Shown: piece by piece, positions 26,093-36,078 of the stretch
Numbering within the stretch: position 1 is the first letter of the stretch
How the letters are laid out: every line of letters starts with the position of its first letter
Assembly (NCBI GenBank): GCA_947459875.1
Contig: CANHFG010000001.1
Location: 1-43,623, forward strand
Direction: 5' to 3'
DNA length: 43,623 nucleotides
Source: Ignavibacteria bacterium
Lineage (GTDB): Bacteria; Bacteroidota; Ignavibacteria; Kapaibacteriales; Kapaibacteriaceae
Notes under the pieces: model-generated
The model's database searches: none
What the model saw: the letters and a program-made list of their open reading frames with translations, nothing else
Told to the model about the DNA's origin: nothing
Made by a program: the position numbers and the translations under genes

Positions 26093-26989
26093 ATGACCTC
26101 AACGTCCCCTGTTTCACCGCTCATCGGTACCGATCAGCCCGTGTACATCATTGCCGAGATCGGCATTAATCATAATGGCTCGCTGGAGATCGCCTCGGAG
26201 ATGATCAAGGGGGCTGCGCGTGCCGGTGCTTCCTGCGTCAAGTTTCAGAAGCGCACGCCGGAGCTTTGCGTTCCGCGCGATCAGTGGATGATCGAGCGTG
26301 ACACACCATGGGGTCGGATGACCTACATCGATTACCGTTACAAGGTAGAGTTCACAGAAGACGACTACCGTGCGATCGATCAGCTCTGCCGCGAGCTGGG
26401 GATCGACTGGACGGTATCATGCTGGGATGAGGAGGCGGTTGCCTTCATGGAAGCATCATTCGACGTTCCTTTCTACAAGGCCGCTTCGGCCTCGCTCACG
26501 GATATCAAACTTCTCAGGGCCATGGCCTCGACCGGCAAGCCGCTGATGATCTCCACCGGGATGTCATCACTTGAGGAGATCGACTCGGCGGTGCAGAGCC
26601 TTGATGGACGCCGCCTGATGATCGCACATGCAACGTCGGCCTATCCATGTGCCACCGATGAACTGAACCTGAAGATGATCCATACGCTGCAGCAGCGATA
26701 TCCACATAGCATTATCGGTTACAGTGGTCATGAGGTCGGCCTTGCTACGACCTATGCGGCGGTCGCACTCGGTGCGCGCTTCGTCGAGAGGCACATCACG
26801 CTCGACCGGGCTATGTGGGGCACCGATCAGGCCGCGAGTGTTGAGATCGCCGGACTCGAACGTATGGTCCGCGATATCCGCGAGATAGAGCGTGCCCTGG
26901 GCGATGGCGTTAAGCGCGTCTACGACAGCGAGCTCGGCGCACGCTCGAAACTGCGGCGCGTGGTCTCATCGGTTGCCGGAGACGAGTAA
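26093..26989 (+). CDS. N-acetylneuraminate synthase (NeuB) family TIM-barrel protein, no C-terminal SAF domain
   Basis: YIIAEIGINHNGSLEIASEMIKGAARAGASCVKFQKR, KPLMISTGMSSLEEI, IIGYSGHEVGLATTYAAVALGARFVERHITLD; ORF ends at 298 aa. Confidence 0.9.
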   Translation: MTSTSPVSPLIGTDQPVYIIAEIGINHNGSLEIASEMIKGAARAGASCVKFQKRTPELCVPRDQWMIERDTPWGRMTYIDYRYKVEFTEDDYRAIDQLCRELGIDWTVSCWDEEAVAFMEASFDVPFYKAASASLTDIKLLRAMASTGKPLMISTGMSSLEEIDSAVQSLDGRRLMIAHATSAYPCATDELNLKMIHTLQQRYPHSIIGYSGHEVGLATTYAAVALGARFVERHITLDRAMWGTDQAASVEIAGLERMVRDIREIERALGDGVKRVYDSELGARSKLRRVVSSVAGDE

Positions 26990-27757
26990 ATGTCGGGTCT
27001 TTCACTGACAGTGGCCTGCACGGCTGCAATCATCATTTCCGGTGGCGTGCTCATCCTGTTCGAGCGACGTTTCCCGCACACGAAAGGGCAGCCCCTTTTC
27101 AGGGAGGGGTTCGCGGCAGACCTTGCCTTCTACTCTCTGCTGCAGAGCTATCTGCTTGGGGTGCTGATCTTTGGCTTCATTCAATGGGTAGACGATCACA
27201 CAACGCTTGAGCGCTTTGAGCTTGTGCGTTCGCAGTCTGTGATACTGCAGCTTGGGTTCTTTCTGGTTGTTCACGATCTGTACATCTACTGGTTCCATCG
27301 CTGGCAGCATTCGAACGCGCTTCTGTGGCGTATTCATGAGGCGCATCATTCGACGAAGGACGTAGACTGGCTCAGCGGCTCGCGCTCGCATAGCCTGGAG
27401 ATATTGGTCAACCAGACCGTAGAGTTTCTGCCAGTCGTGCTGCTAGCCTCACCCGAGGTGGCCATCATCAAGGGCGCCATTGATGCCGTCTGGGGCATGT
27501 ACATTCACTCAAACATTGATGTGCGATCAGGGCGACTGCAGTGGATCGTTAATGGGCCGGAGATGCATCGATGGCATCATGCTGATGATTCGCGATCACA
27601 CAATCGCAACTTTGCCACCAAGTTTGCCATCTGGGACTGGCTGTTCGGCACAGCCTATCTTCCGCAACGGGAAAAGCCAACGAGGTACGGACTCCATGAT
27701 GAATTCCCCAAGGGGTACATCCGACAGCATCTCCATGCCTTTCGTCGTCGGGACTGA
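26990..27757 (+). CDS. Sterol desaturase/fatty acid hydroxylase superfamily protein
   Basis: HDLYIYWFHRWQH, HEAHHSTKDVDW, MHRWHHADDSRSHNRNF di-iron histidine motifs. Confidence 0.93.
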   Translation: MSGLSLTVACTAAIIISGGVLILFERRFPHTKGQPLFREGFAADLAFYSLLQSYLLGVLIFGFIQWVDDHTTLERFELVRSQSVILQLGFFLVVHDLYIYWFHRWQHSNALLWRIHEAHHSTKDVDWLSGSRSHSLEILVNQTVEFLPVVLLASPEVAIIKGAIDAVWGMYIHSNIDVRSGRLQWIVNGPEMHRWHHADDSRSHNRNFATKFAIWDWLFGTAYLPQREKPTRYGLHDEFPKGYIRQHLHAFRRRD

Positions 27758-28514
27758 TACGGACGACGATATCGACGTCGAGGTCGAGATATCCGAGCGA
27801 GAGCGCGTCGACGCGCATCTTGCAACGCCGCTTGACATTGATACCATCATTGTTTCCGATCTCCATCTCGGCTCGGATGTTGCGCGCTCCAAAGCACTGG
27901 TGCTGATGCTGAAGACGCATACGTATCGTCGGCTCGTGCTCAACGGAGACGTTTTTGATGATCTGAACTTCAAGCGTCTGACGAAGGACGACTGGAAGGT
28001 TCTCTCGCTGCTGCGTCGGCTCTCCAATCCGCGTCGCGGGATCGAGGTCGTATGGGTTGTGGGGAATCACGACGGCGGTGTTGCCGAGATCCTGACGCAT
28101 CTGCTTGGTGTTCCGGTGCATGAGGAGATCGTCTTCACGGTGGCAGGACAGCGACATCTGGCCATACATGGTCATCAGTTTGACCGCTGGATCACGAAGC
28201 ACGTGACGATCACGGCCATCGCCTCGGCGCTCTACCTCATGCTGCAGCGACTTGATCCGCATCACCGGATGAGCAGGTGGGTGAAACGAACGAGCAAGAA
28301 ATGGTTGCGATTGAGCGACAAGATCGCACACGATGCAACGGTTCATGGCAGGCGTAACCATCAGGTGCAGGTCGTTCACTGCGGACACACGCACATGCCC
28401 GGCATAAAGCAGATCGACGGAATGGTATACGTTAACTCCGGCTGCTGGACCGATAAGCCATCGACCTACGTCACCATTGCCCACACGGGTGAGGTTACCC
28501 TGCACAGTATGTGA
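27696..28514 (+). CDS. Metallophosphoesterase, UDP-2,3-diacylglucosamine diphosphatase (LpxH)-like
   Basis: DLHLGSD, NGDVFDD, VGNHDGG, HGHQFD, HCGHTHMP; start uncertain, 27696 used instead of 27480. Confidence 0.85.
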   Translation: MMNSPRGTSDSISMPFVVGTDTDDDIDVEVEISERERVDAHLATPLDIDTIIVSDLHLGSDVARSKALVLMLKTHTYRRLVLNGDVFDDLNFKRLTKDDWKVLSLLRRLSNPRRGIEVVWVVGNHDGGVAEILTHLLGVPVHEEIVFTVAGQRHLAIHGHQFDRWITKHVTITAIASALYLMLQRLDPHHRMSRWVKRTSKKWLRLSDKIAHDATVHGRRNHQVQVVHCGHTHMPGIKQIDGMVYVNSGCWTDKPSTYVTIAHTGEVTLHSM

Positions 28515-28545
28515 AAATGCGTTATCGTTGCCATGAGCTCTGCAC

Positions 28546-29271
28546 ATGCACGATCAGCATTCATCGCGACCCGTTCTCTTTGACGTCAGTCATGTGACGA
28601 AGTCATACCGCATGGGTGAGCTTGACGTTGTGGCTTTGAATGACGTCTCGCTCACGATCCGGGAATCGGACCTGGTGGTGATCCTTGGAGCATCGGGCAG
28701 CGGGAAGTCGACGCTGCTCAATATCCTTGGCGGACTGGACGTGCCAACCTCGGGCAGTGTCAGGTACCGGGAAACGGACCTATCACATGCAACCGACGCG
28801 GAGCTCACGTCATTTCGTCGCTCGTCGATTGGCTTCGTCTTTCAGTTCTACAACATCATCCCGAGTCTGACGGCACTGGAGAATGTTCAGCTGGTAACGG
28901 ATCTTGTTGATGCGCCGATGGATCCTCGTGAAGCGCTGGAGCTGGTCGGCCTTGGAGGCCGCATCCATCACTTCCCGTCGCAACTCTCAGGGGGCGAGCA
29001 GCAGCGCGTAGCGATAGCAAGGGCTATTGCGAAACGTCCCGACGTGCTTCTTTGCGACGAGCCGACGGGTGCCTTGGACTTCGAAACCGGCATCCTGGTG
29101 CTCGAAGTGATCGATATGGTCCACCGGGAGCTTGATGCCACCGTTGCGCTCATAACCCACAACGCCAGTATTGCCGACATGGCCGAACGCGTAATACGCA
29201 TGCGCAGCGGCAGCATCGTCGAGGAAGTCGTTCCCGTCAAACGCAAGCTTCCGCGCGAGCTCTCGTGGTAG
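28546..29271 (+). CDS. ABC transporter ATP-binding protein (LolD/MacB type)
   Basis: [39 protein letters not shown]. Confidence 0.95.
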   Translation: MHDQHSSRPVLFDVSHVTKSYRMGELDVVALNDVSLTIRESDLVVILGASGSGKSTLLNILGGLDVPTSGSVRYRETDLSHATDAELTSFRRSSIGFVFQFYNIIPSLTALENVQLVTDLVDAPMDPREALELVGLGGRIHHFPSQLSGGEQQRVAIARAIAKRPDVLLCDEPTGALDFETGILVLEVIDMVHRELDATVALITHNASIADMAERVIRMRSGSIVEEVVPVKRKLPRELSW

Positions 29272-29275
29272 AAGC

Positions 29276-31639
29276 ATGAGCCCCTTATCGACCAAGCTGC
29301 TGCGCGAGGTGCGCCACATGCGTGGTCAGCTGATTGCCATCATACTGGTCATCGGCGCGGGTATCGCCAATTACGTGGCATTCCAGAGTACACATGCATC
29401 GCTGGTGCGTTCGCAGCAGACCTACTATGCCGAGTCAAACTTTGGTGACGTGTGGCTGCAGGTGCGCCGTGCGCCGATGGCGCTGCGTGAGCGGATCGAG
29501 TCGATCGATGGCGTTACCAGCGTGGACATGCGTGTCGTGGCCGGCGTGGTCGTCGATATTCCGGGTCTGGATGATCCGGCGAGCGGCATCATCACGAGCG
29601 TTCCTGCGCGTGGTCAGCCCCCTGTCAACCGCCTGAGTATGAGATCGGGCAAATGGTTCTCGCCATTGCCTGACAATGAAGTGATCGTTTCCTACGCCTT
29701 CGCCAGCGCTAACGGCTTTCGTGAGGGCGATACGATCAATGCCATCGTCAACGGACGTTGGAAGAGGCTGACGATCATCGGAACGGCACTGTCGCCCGAG
29801 TGGGTGCTTGAGCTCGTTCCGGGGTCGATGATGATCGATAACAAGCGTTTCGCCGTGATGTGGATGGCGCACGAGGAGCTCGCGTCGCTCTATGACATGG
29901 AGGGGGCATGGAACAGCGCCAGCATTGATCTTGCTCCCGGCACGCCGGTGGGCGGAGTGCTCGCTCGTCTTGACGCGATGCTACGACGCTTCGGAAACAC
30001 CGGTGCCATCGCCCGTGATGACCAGTTATCGCACAAGTTTCTGTCCGATGAGATTCGGCAGGCATCAATGACGGCTTTGTTCGTGCCGGCGATCTTTCTC
30101 GGCGTGGCCGTCTTTCTTCTGAACATTTCGCTGCTGCGTTTTGTCACCACTCAGCGTGCATACATCGCTATTCTCAAGGCGTTCGGGTACAGCAACATGC
30201 GCATATCGATGCATTACATCGGATTTGCCGTTGTTGCCGTCGCCGGTGGCACAGTGCTGGGTCTGGTTGGGGGCTTTGCCATCGGCGTCAAGCTGCTGAA
30301 GTTGTATCTCGACTTCTATCGTCTCCCCGTGATGGAGTTCGATGTACCGGTTTTTGTCATCATCGTTACGATCGCAGCGAGTCTTCTTGCTGCATGCTTA
30401 GGGGCCGTAGCAGCGGTGCGCACCATCGTGCGTCTGCCGCCGGCTGAAGCCATGAGGCCCGAGGCACCGCGGTCGTATCGCGGCGGTATGATCGAACGCA
30501 TGGGGGTGGCCAGGTTCTTCACGGCCCGCGGGCTGATGATCGTCCGTAATGTGCTTCGCCGACCCGTGCGCGCCGGCGTCAGCGTCCTGGCAATTGCCCT
30601 GGCAATGTCGATCCTGGTACTGGGCCGGTACTTTCTGGAGATGTTCGATTCGATCATTGACGTGCAGTTTCACCGCGTAGCGCGAGAGGATGCGGTGGTG
30701 ACGTTCATGACGCCGCGCTCGCACCAGGCTGTGCATGACCTTGCCGCACTTCCGGGCGTGATGTCGGTAGAGCCATTTCGTGCCATAGCCGTTGATCTTC
30801 TCTTTGGCCGTTCTACAAAGAGAACCGTTGTGACCTCTGTCCTCGGCGATCCCGTATTGCATCGTATAGCGTCGATGTCGGGTACGCCTGTGCATGTGCC
30901 CGCCGAGGGTGTTGCATGTTCATCGTTCATGGCACGAACGATGGGCTTCGGCGTTGGAGATACTATTGAGCTGCGACAGATCGACGAGCAGCGGCGCCAA
31001 TTCCGTGTGGTCGTCTCGGCTCTCGTCGAGGACATGATGGGCGTGCAGGTCTACGCCTCAGTGGGCGTGACATCGCAGTTCCTGCGTGAGCAAGGGAGCA
31101 TCAGCGGTGCGTATCTGCAAATCGACCCGCTGCATCGGAAGGAGTTTTACCGTGTAATCAAGCGCCTGCCGTCAATGTCGAGCGTGGTCTTCCGGGAACG
31201 CGCGATGCGTAGTTTCGATGAGAGCTACACGCAGTTCATGGACATTTCGAATTTCTACATCATCTTCTTTGCCACACTGATCGCCTTTGGTGTGGTCTTC
31301 AACAACGCCCGCATCGCCCTGAGTGAACGCGGCAATGAACTTGCCAGTCTGCGCGTGCTTGGGTTTTCCAATCGTGATATCACCATCGTGCTGCTCGGAG
31401 AACAGCTCGTGATCATTCTGGCAGCTCTGCCAATTGGCATGCTAGGGGGCGTTCTGTTTTCCATGTGGATGCCGTCGCTGATCGCTACTGATCTGTTCCG
31501 ATTCCCGTTTTTCATGACAGCACGTAATCTTGCCAACGGATCGGTAACGATCCTCGTTGTCGCTGCCATCACGGGCGTCTTCATCCGCCGGCGTATTCGA
31601 CGTCTTGATATGATCGCTGTTCTGAAATCTCACGAGTAA
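29276..31639 (+). CDS. FtsX-like ABC transporter permease
   Basis: 787 aa with repeated TM blocks around FtsX-type regions; sits between ATPase and membrane fusion protein. Confidence 0.88.
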   Translation: MSPLSTKLLREVRHMRGQLIAIILVIGAGIANYVAFQSTHASLVRSQQTYYAESNFGDVWLQVRRAPMALRERIESIDGVTSVDMRVVAGVVVDIPGLDDPASGIITSVPARGQPPVNRLSMRSGKWFSPLPDNEVIVSYAFASANGFREGDTINAIVNGRWKRLTIIGTALSPEWVLELVPGSMMIDNKRFAVMWMAHEELASLYDMEGAWNSASIDLAPGTPVGGVLARLDAMLRRFGNTGAIARDDQLSHKFLSDEIRQASMTALFVPAIFLGVAVFLLNISLLRFVTTQRAYIAILKAFGYSNMRISMHYIGFAVVAVAGGTVLGLVGGFAIGVKLLKLYLDFYRLPVMEFDVPVFVIIVTIAASLLAACLGAVAAVRTIVRLPPAEAMRPEAPRSYRGGMIERMGVARFFTARGLMIVRNVLRRPVRAGVSVLAIALAMSILVLGRYFLEMFDSIIDVQFHRVAREDAVVTFMTPRSHQAVHDLAALPGVMSVEPFRAIAVDLLFGRSTKRTVVTSVLGDPVLHRIASMSGTPVHVPAEGVACSSFMARTMGFGVGDTIELRQIDEQRRQFRVVVSALVEDMMGVQVYASVGVTSQFLREQGSISGAYLQIDPLHRKEFYRVIKRLPSMSSVVFRERAMRSFDESYTQFMDISNFYIIFFATLIAFGVVFNNARIALSERGNELASLRVLGFSNRDITIVLLGEQLVIILAALPIGMLGGVLFSMWMPSLIATDLFRFPFFMTARNLANGSVTILVVAAITGVFIRRRIRRLDMIAVLKSHE

Positions 31640-31642
31640 ACC

Positions 31643-32797
31643 ATGAGTCTTCGCAAACCCCGACATCTGGGCTGGATTCTTACCGGCATTGTCATCGTTG
31701 CCATCATTGCTGTTGCGCTCTGGCCCCGACCCGTCAGTGTAGAGCAGGTGGTGGTTGAACGCCGGGCCTTTGAGACTTCAATTGACGCTGATGGACTGAT
31801 CCGTGCACATCATCGTTTTTCCGTGGCCATGCCAATGACGGGGATTCTTGAACGGCTCGACATTGAGCCCGGCGACAGCGTATCGGCTGGTCAGATCATC
31901 GCCCATGTCATCCCGCCGGACATAGACGCACGGCAGCGCGAGCAGGCGCAGGCGCATGTTCGATCGCTTGAATCAGGCTCGGCGGAACTTGATCAGCAGA
32001 TCGCTGCCATCAGCCCCCTGCTCGATCAGGCACGGCGGCGCGCCGAGCGCATGGAACGTCTTGGCCAGGCCGGAGCGGTTGCACGCGAACAGGTCGAAAA
32101 TGCCGTTGATGCGCATACGCAGCTTGTGCATCAGGCCCAAGCGCTGCGCGAGCGGCAGCGCGCCACCGCCTATGAGATACAGGCTGCGCGCAGCGTACTT
32201 GCTGCCCGACCCGGCCAGCGTGTGGCCCTCAAAGCGCCGGTGGGTGGAGTTGTACTGCGTCGTCATGAAGAGTCCGAGCGAACCGTCTTAGCCGGCACGC
32301 CGATACTGGAGATCGGTGACACTTCGAAGATGGAGGTAGTTATCGACGTGCTCAGCGCCGATGCTGTTAGGGTTGTCCCCGGTATGGCGGTCCATCTTGA
32401 TGGATGGGGTGGAGACACTCGTCTGAGCGCCGTGGTTCGGCGCATCGAACCGGCCGCGCGCACGAAGGTCTCCTCGCTCGGAATTGAAGAGCAGCGTGTG
32501 AATGTGTTCGCCGATCTAACCGCATGGCCTCCAGCACTCGGCGATGGGTATCGCGTCGAGGCGTCGATCGTCACCCTGCACATCGACACGGCGACCTGCG
32601 TGCCCCTTGGCGCTCTTGTTCGACAGGCCGATCAGTGGTACGTGTATGTGAATGACAACGGCACGGCTCGGCGTAGAAGCGTTCAGCTTGGACCACGCAA
32701 CGCCTTAGTAGCCTCCGTGCGACGTGGACTTCTGGCCGGCGAACGTGTACTGATGCACCCTCCCGAGACCCTCCAGGATGGTGATCGCATACGCTGA
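31643..32797 (+). CDS. HlyD/RND-type periplasmic membrane fusion protein
   Basis: N-terminal TM, GILERLDIEPGDSVSAGQIIAHV lipoyl-like segment, LKAPVGGVVLRRHEESERTVLAGTPILEIGD. Confidence 0.9.
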   Translation: MSLRKPRHLGWILTGIVIVAIIAVALWPRPVSVEQVVVERRAFETSIDADGLIRAHHRFSVAMPMTGILERLDIEPGDSVSAGQIIAHVIPPDIDARQREQAQAHVRSLESGSAELDQQIAAISPLLDQARRRAERMERLGQAGAVAREQVENAVDAHTQLVHQAQALRERQRATAYEIQAARSVLAARPGQRVALKAPVGGVVLRRHEESERTVLAGTPILEIGDTSKMEVVIDVLSADAVRVVPGMAVHLDGWGGDTRLSAVVRRIEPAARTKVSSLGIEEQRVNVFADLTAWPPALGDGYRVEASIVTLHIDTATCVPLGALVRQADQWYVYVNDNGTARRRSVQLGPRNALVASVRRGLLAGERVLMHPPETLQDGDRIR

Positions 32798-32818
32798 ACT
32801 TGGCTGGCAGGGGGCTTA

Positions 32819-35800
32819 TCAGGCCGGATAGGTTGTTGCTCCGCTCGCCCCGTGACAGGCCTTGAACTTCATCCCTGATCCGCACGGACACGGTTCGTTA
32901 CGCCCGACCTTACGTCCGACGTTGCGTACCGTTGACGTAGACTGACTCTCCTGCGAGGCGTTCGGGTCGGCCCCAAGTGCAGGCGTCGCGCTCGGATGTG
33001 AAAAGCGCAGCTGACGTGTTGGCGTGGATGTTGCCACAGACGGCACGACCACAGGACGCGGCGCGGCTGCGGCTGCAGGGCGTTCGACGGCTTGCGGGAA
33101 GTACTTGAAGGCAAACGACACGGTGGCTTCGTTGATCTGATTGATCAGATCGAGGAACACACGATATGCTTCCTGCTTGTACTCAAGGATCGGGTCTTTC
33201 TGACCATATGCCCGCAGGTAGATCCCTTCCTTCAGGTCGTCCATCACACGCAGGTGCTCGCGCCACTCATCGTCTACGGCGCGCAGTGCCGCAACGCGCT
33301 CAAGCTGTGACATGAATTCGTGTCCAAGCATTGACTCTTTTCGATCATAGAAGTCAACGACGGCTTCCATGACCCGCTCCATGACCTGCTCCTTCGATTC
33401 CGAGGAGAATGCTTCAGAGGTCAGATTCGGTTCACACAGCATCTTGGCGCGGATGGTATTCATGAACGCCACATGGTCGCCCGAGGGGTGATGTTCGTCG
33501 TACCAAAGCTCACAGAGTTCGGAAGCATACTCGAGGATCTCACTGCGAAGGCGTTCACCCATAAGGGCATGACGGCGACGATCGTAGATCACTTCGCGCT
33601 GCTGATTCATCACATTGTCATACTCCAGAAGACGCTTGCGGATGCCGAAGTTATTGCCCTCGACCTTCTTCTGGGCGTTCTCGACGGCCTTGGTGACGAT
33701 GCCGCTTTCGATCGGTTCGCCTTCGGGGACCTTCATGCGCTGCATTGCCGATGAAAGGCGCTCACCTCCGAAAAGTCGCATGAGATCATCTTCGAGCGAG
33801 ATGAAGAACTGCGACGAACCCGGATCTCCCTGACGGCCGGAGCGACCGCGAAGCTGTCGGTCGATGCGACGCGCTTCGTGGCGTTCAGTGCCGATGATCG
33901 AAAGGCCTCCGGCCGTCTTCACATCAGCGTCAAGCTTAATGTCCGTGCCACGACCGGCCATATTCGTGGCGATCATCACGGCGCCCTTCTTTCCTGCATT
34001 GGCCACGATCTCTGCCTCACGCTGGTGCTGCTTGGCGTTGAGCACGTTGTGCGGGACGTTAGCACGCTTGAGCATCTTGCTCAGAAGCTCGGATACCTCC
34101 ACACTTGTTGTGCCCACAAGGACGGCTCGGCCGGCAGTGAGCTCGCGCTGGACGCCTTCGACGACGGCATTGTACTTCTCGCGCTTGGTGCGGAAGATAA
34201 GGTCGTTCATGTCCTTGCGCTGAACCGGGCGGTTCGTAGGAATTGCTACCACGTCAAGACTGTAGATCTGCCAGAACTCGGCTGCTTCGGTCTCTGCCGT
34301 TCCGGTCATGCCGGCCAGCTTGTGATAGAGTCGGAAGTAGTTCTGCAGAGTGACGGTGGCAAAGGTCTGCGTATCCTGCTCGACGAACACGCCTTCTTTG
34401 GCCTCGATCGCCTGGTGAAGTCCGTCAGAGTAGCGACGTCCTTCCAGAATGCGACCCGTGAATTCGTCGACGATCTTGATCTTGCCGTCCTGCACCACAT
34501 ACTCATCGTCACGAACATAGAGCGTGTAAGCGCGTAGCAGCTGATTGACGATGTGGATGCGATCTGATCGGTCCGAGAAGATGCGCATCAGTTCGTCGCG
34601 CTTGATCGTCTTTTCCTCGGCGCCAACCGACGCGTCGCCTTCGAGTGCACTCATTTGTGCGGCGATGTCGGGGATCACGAACATCTCAGGGTCTTCCTGC
34701 GACGACGTCAGCAGCTCTCGCCCCTTTTCGGAGATATCGATCGAGTGATTCTTTTCATCGACCGTGAAGTAAAGCTCTTTGTCGATGATATGCATGCGCT
34801 GACCCTGGTCGCGCAGATAGTCCAGTTCCGTGTCGCGCAGAAGCTTCATGGCATCAGGATCCTGAAGCATCTTCAGCAGCTTGCTCTGCTTCGGCATTCC
34901 GCGGTTGGCACGAAGCAGGTTAACACCGGCGTTCACGCGATCTTCTTTGTATCCCGTTGCCAGGAGTTTTTCGGCCTCGGCAACAATGCTGTTGACGAAC
35001 TTGGCCTGGGCATCGACGAGACGCTGGATGCGCGGCTTCATATCGACGAATGCTGTTTCGGTGCTACCGGCCGTTACCGGTCCGGAGATGATAAGGGGCG
35101 TACGTGCCTCGTCGATCAGAACCGAGTCGACCTCGTCAACGATCGCAAACCAGTGCCCGCGCTGTACCATGTCCTGCGGGTCGGTGACCATGTTGTCGCG
35201 AAGGTAGTCGAATCCGAACTCGTTATTGGTGCCCCACGTGATATCGGCTGCATACTGAACCTTGCGGTCATCCGGACGCATGTCGGACTGAATGCAGCCG
35301 GTATTGACGCCAAGGAAATCGAAGATCGGACGCATCCACTCGCGGTCACGTCGCGCCAGGTAATCGTTCACCGTCACAAGGTGCACGCCACGTCCGGCAA
35401 GGGAATTGAGATACAACGGCAGCGTCGAGACGAGCGTTTTCCCTTCACCTGTTCCCATCTCTGCGATTTTGCCCTGGTGCAGCACCATTCCGCCGATCAG
35501 TTGCACATCATAGGGGACCATGTCCCACGTCTGTTCGTTGCCGACCACCATGTAGCGGTGTCCAACCAGACGCCGGCAAGCTTCCTTAACGACGGCGAAT
35601 GCCTCGGGAAGGATGTCATTGAGCGCTTCCTGGGTTGCTTCAAACTGCTCACGCTCATTCGCCGTCAGGCGTGCGTAAAGATTGGACCGCTCGGTGTGAT
35701 CCATCGTCAGGTCTGAGCGAAGACGTTCGCGGATCTCATCGGCTTCTGACCGAAGATCAGCAACGGCCTCGACAACGCGCTCGCGGAACTCCTGCGTCTT

Positions 35801-35935
35801 GGCTCGAAGTTCATCGTTTGATAGTGACTCGATTGCCGCGAAGTGTTGGTTGATCTGCTCAACGGTAGGCAGGAGCTGCTTGACGTCCTTTTCGTGTTTA
35901 GATCCGCCGAAAAGAGACTGCAGAAACTTTAGCAT
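32819..35935 (-). CDS. secA: Preprotein translocase ATPase SecA
   Basis: MGTGEGKTL, VTVNDYLARRD, DEVDSVLIDEARTPLIISG, GRGTDIKL, C-terminal SEC-C CPCGSGMKFKACHG. Confidence 0.97.
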   Translation of the reverse strand: MLKFLQSLFGGSKHEKDVKQLLPTVEQINQHFAAIESLSNDELRAKTQEFRERVVEAVADLRSEADEIRERLRSDLTMDHTERSNLYARLTANEREQFEATQEALNDILPEAFAVVKEACRRLVGHRYMVVGNEQTWDMVPYDVQLIGGMVLHQGKIAEMGTGEGKTLVSTLPLYLNSLAGRGVHLVTVNDYLARRDREWMRPIFDFLGVNTGCIQSDMRPDDRKVQYAADITWGTNNEFGFDYLRDNMVTDPQDMVQRGHWFAIVDEVDSVLIDEARTPLIISGPVTAGSTETAFVDMKPRIQRLVDAQAKFVNSIVAEAEKLLATGYKEDRVNAGVNLLRANRGMPKQSKLLKMLQDPDAMKLLRDTELDYLRDQGQRMHIIDKELYFTVDEKNHSIDISEKGRELLTSSQEDPEMFVIPDIAAQMSALEGDASVGAEEKTIKRDELMRIFSDRSDRIHIVNQLLRAYTLYVRDDEYVVQDGKIKIVDEFTGRILEGRRYSDGLHQAIEAKEGVFVEQDTQTFATVTLQNYFRLYHKLAGMTGTAETEAAEFWQIYSLDVVAIPTNRPVQRKDMNDLIFRTKREKYNAVVEGVQRELTAGRAVLVGTTSVEVSELLSKMLKRANVPHNVLNAKQHQREAEIVANAGKKGAVMIATNMAGRGTDIKLDADVKTAGGLSIIGTERHEARRIDRQLRGRSGRQGDPGSSQFFISLEDDLMRLFGGERLSSAMQRMKVPEGEPIESGIVTKAVENAQKKVEGNNFGIRKRLLEYDNVMNQQREVIYDRRRHALMGERLRSEILEYASELCELWYDEHHPSGDHVAFMNTIRAKMLCEPNLTSEAFSSESKEQVMERVMEAVVDFYDRKESMLGHEFMSQLERVAALRAVDDEWREHLRVMDDLKEGIYLRAYGQKDPILEYKQEAYRVFLDLINQINEATVSFAFKYFPQAVERPAAAAAPRPVVVPSVATSTPTRQLRFSHPSATPALGADPNASQESQSTSTVRNVGRKVGRNEPCPCGSGMKFKACHGASGATTYPA

Positions 35936-36032
35936 GACGTGATTGTGTTTGGTGGACGGAAGCGCCTATGACGTTAAAGGCCGGATCATCGTGCCGATGT
36001 CCAGCGCCCGAACGGCAAAATTACTCGTTATT

Positions 36033-36052
36033 TTCACGGCTTGGACCGTGAA
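36033..36052. other. Inverted repeat ttcacgg-cttgga-ccgtgaa in the leader of the small-protein/desulfurase pair
   Basis: Perfect 7-bp arms, 6-nt loop. Confidence 0.7.
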
Positions 36053-36078
36053 GTTGTCGCCACCGACCAGCCAATCTG

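Noticed and set aside
34655-35716. 353-aa + strand ORF
   Set aside because: Entirely antisense to secA, no recognisable domain; expected in GC-rich coding DNA.
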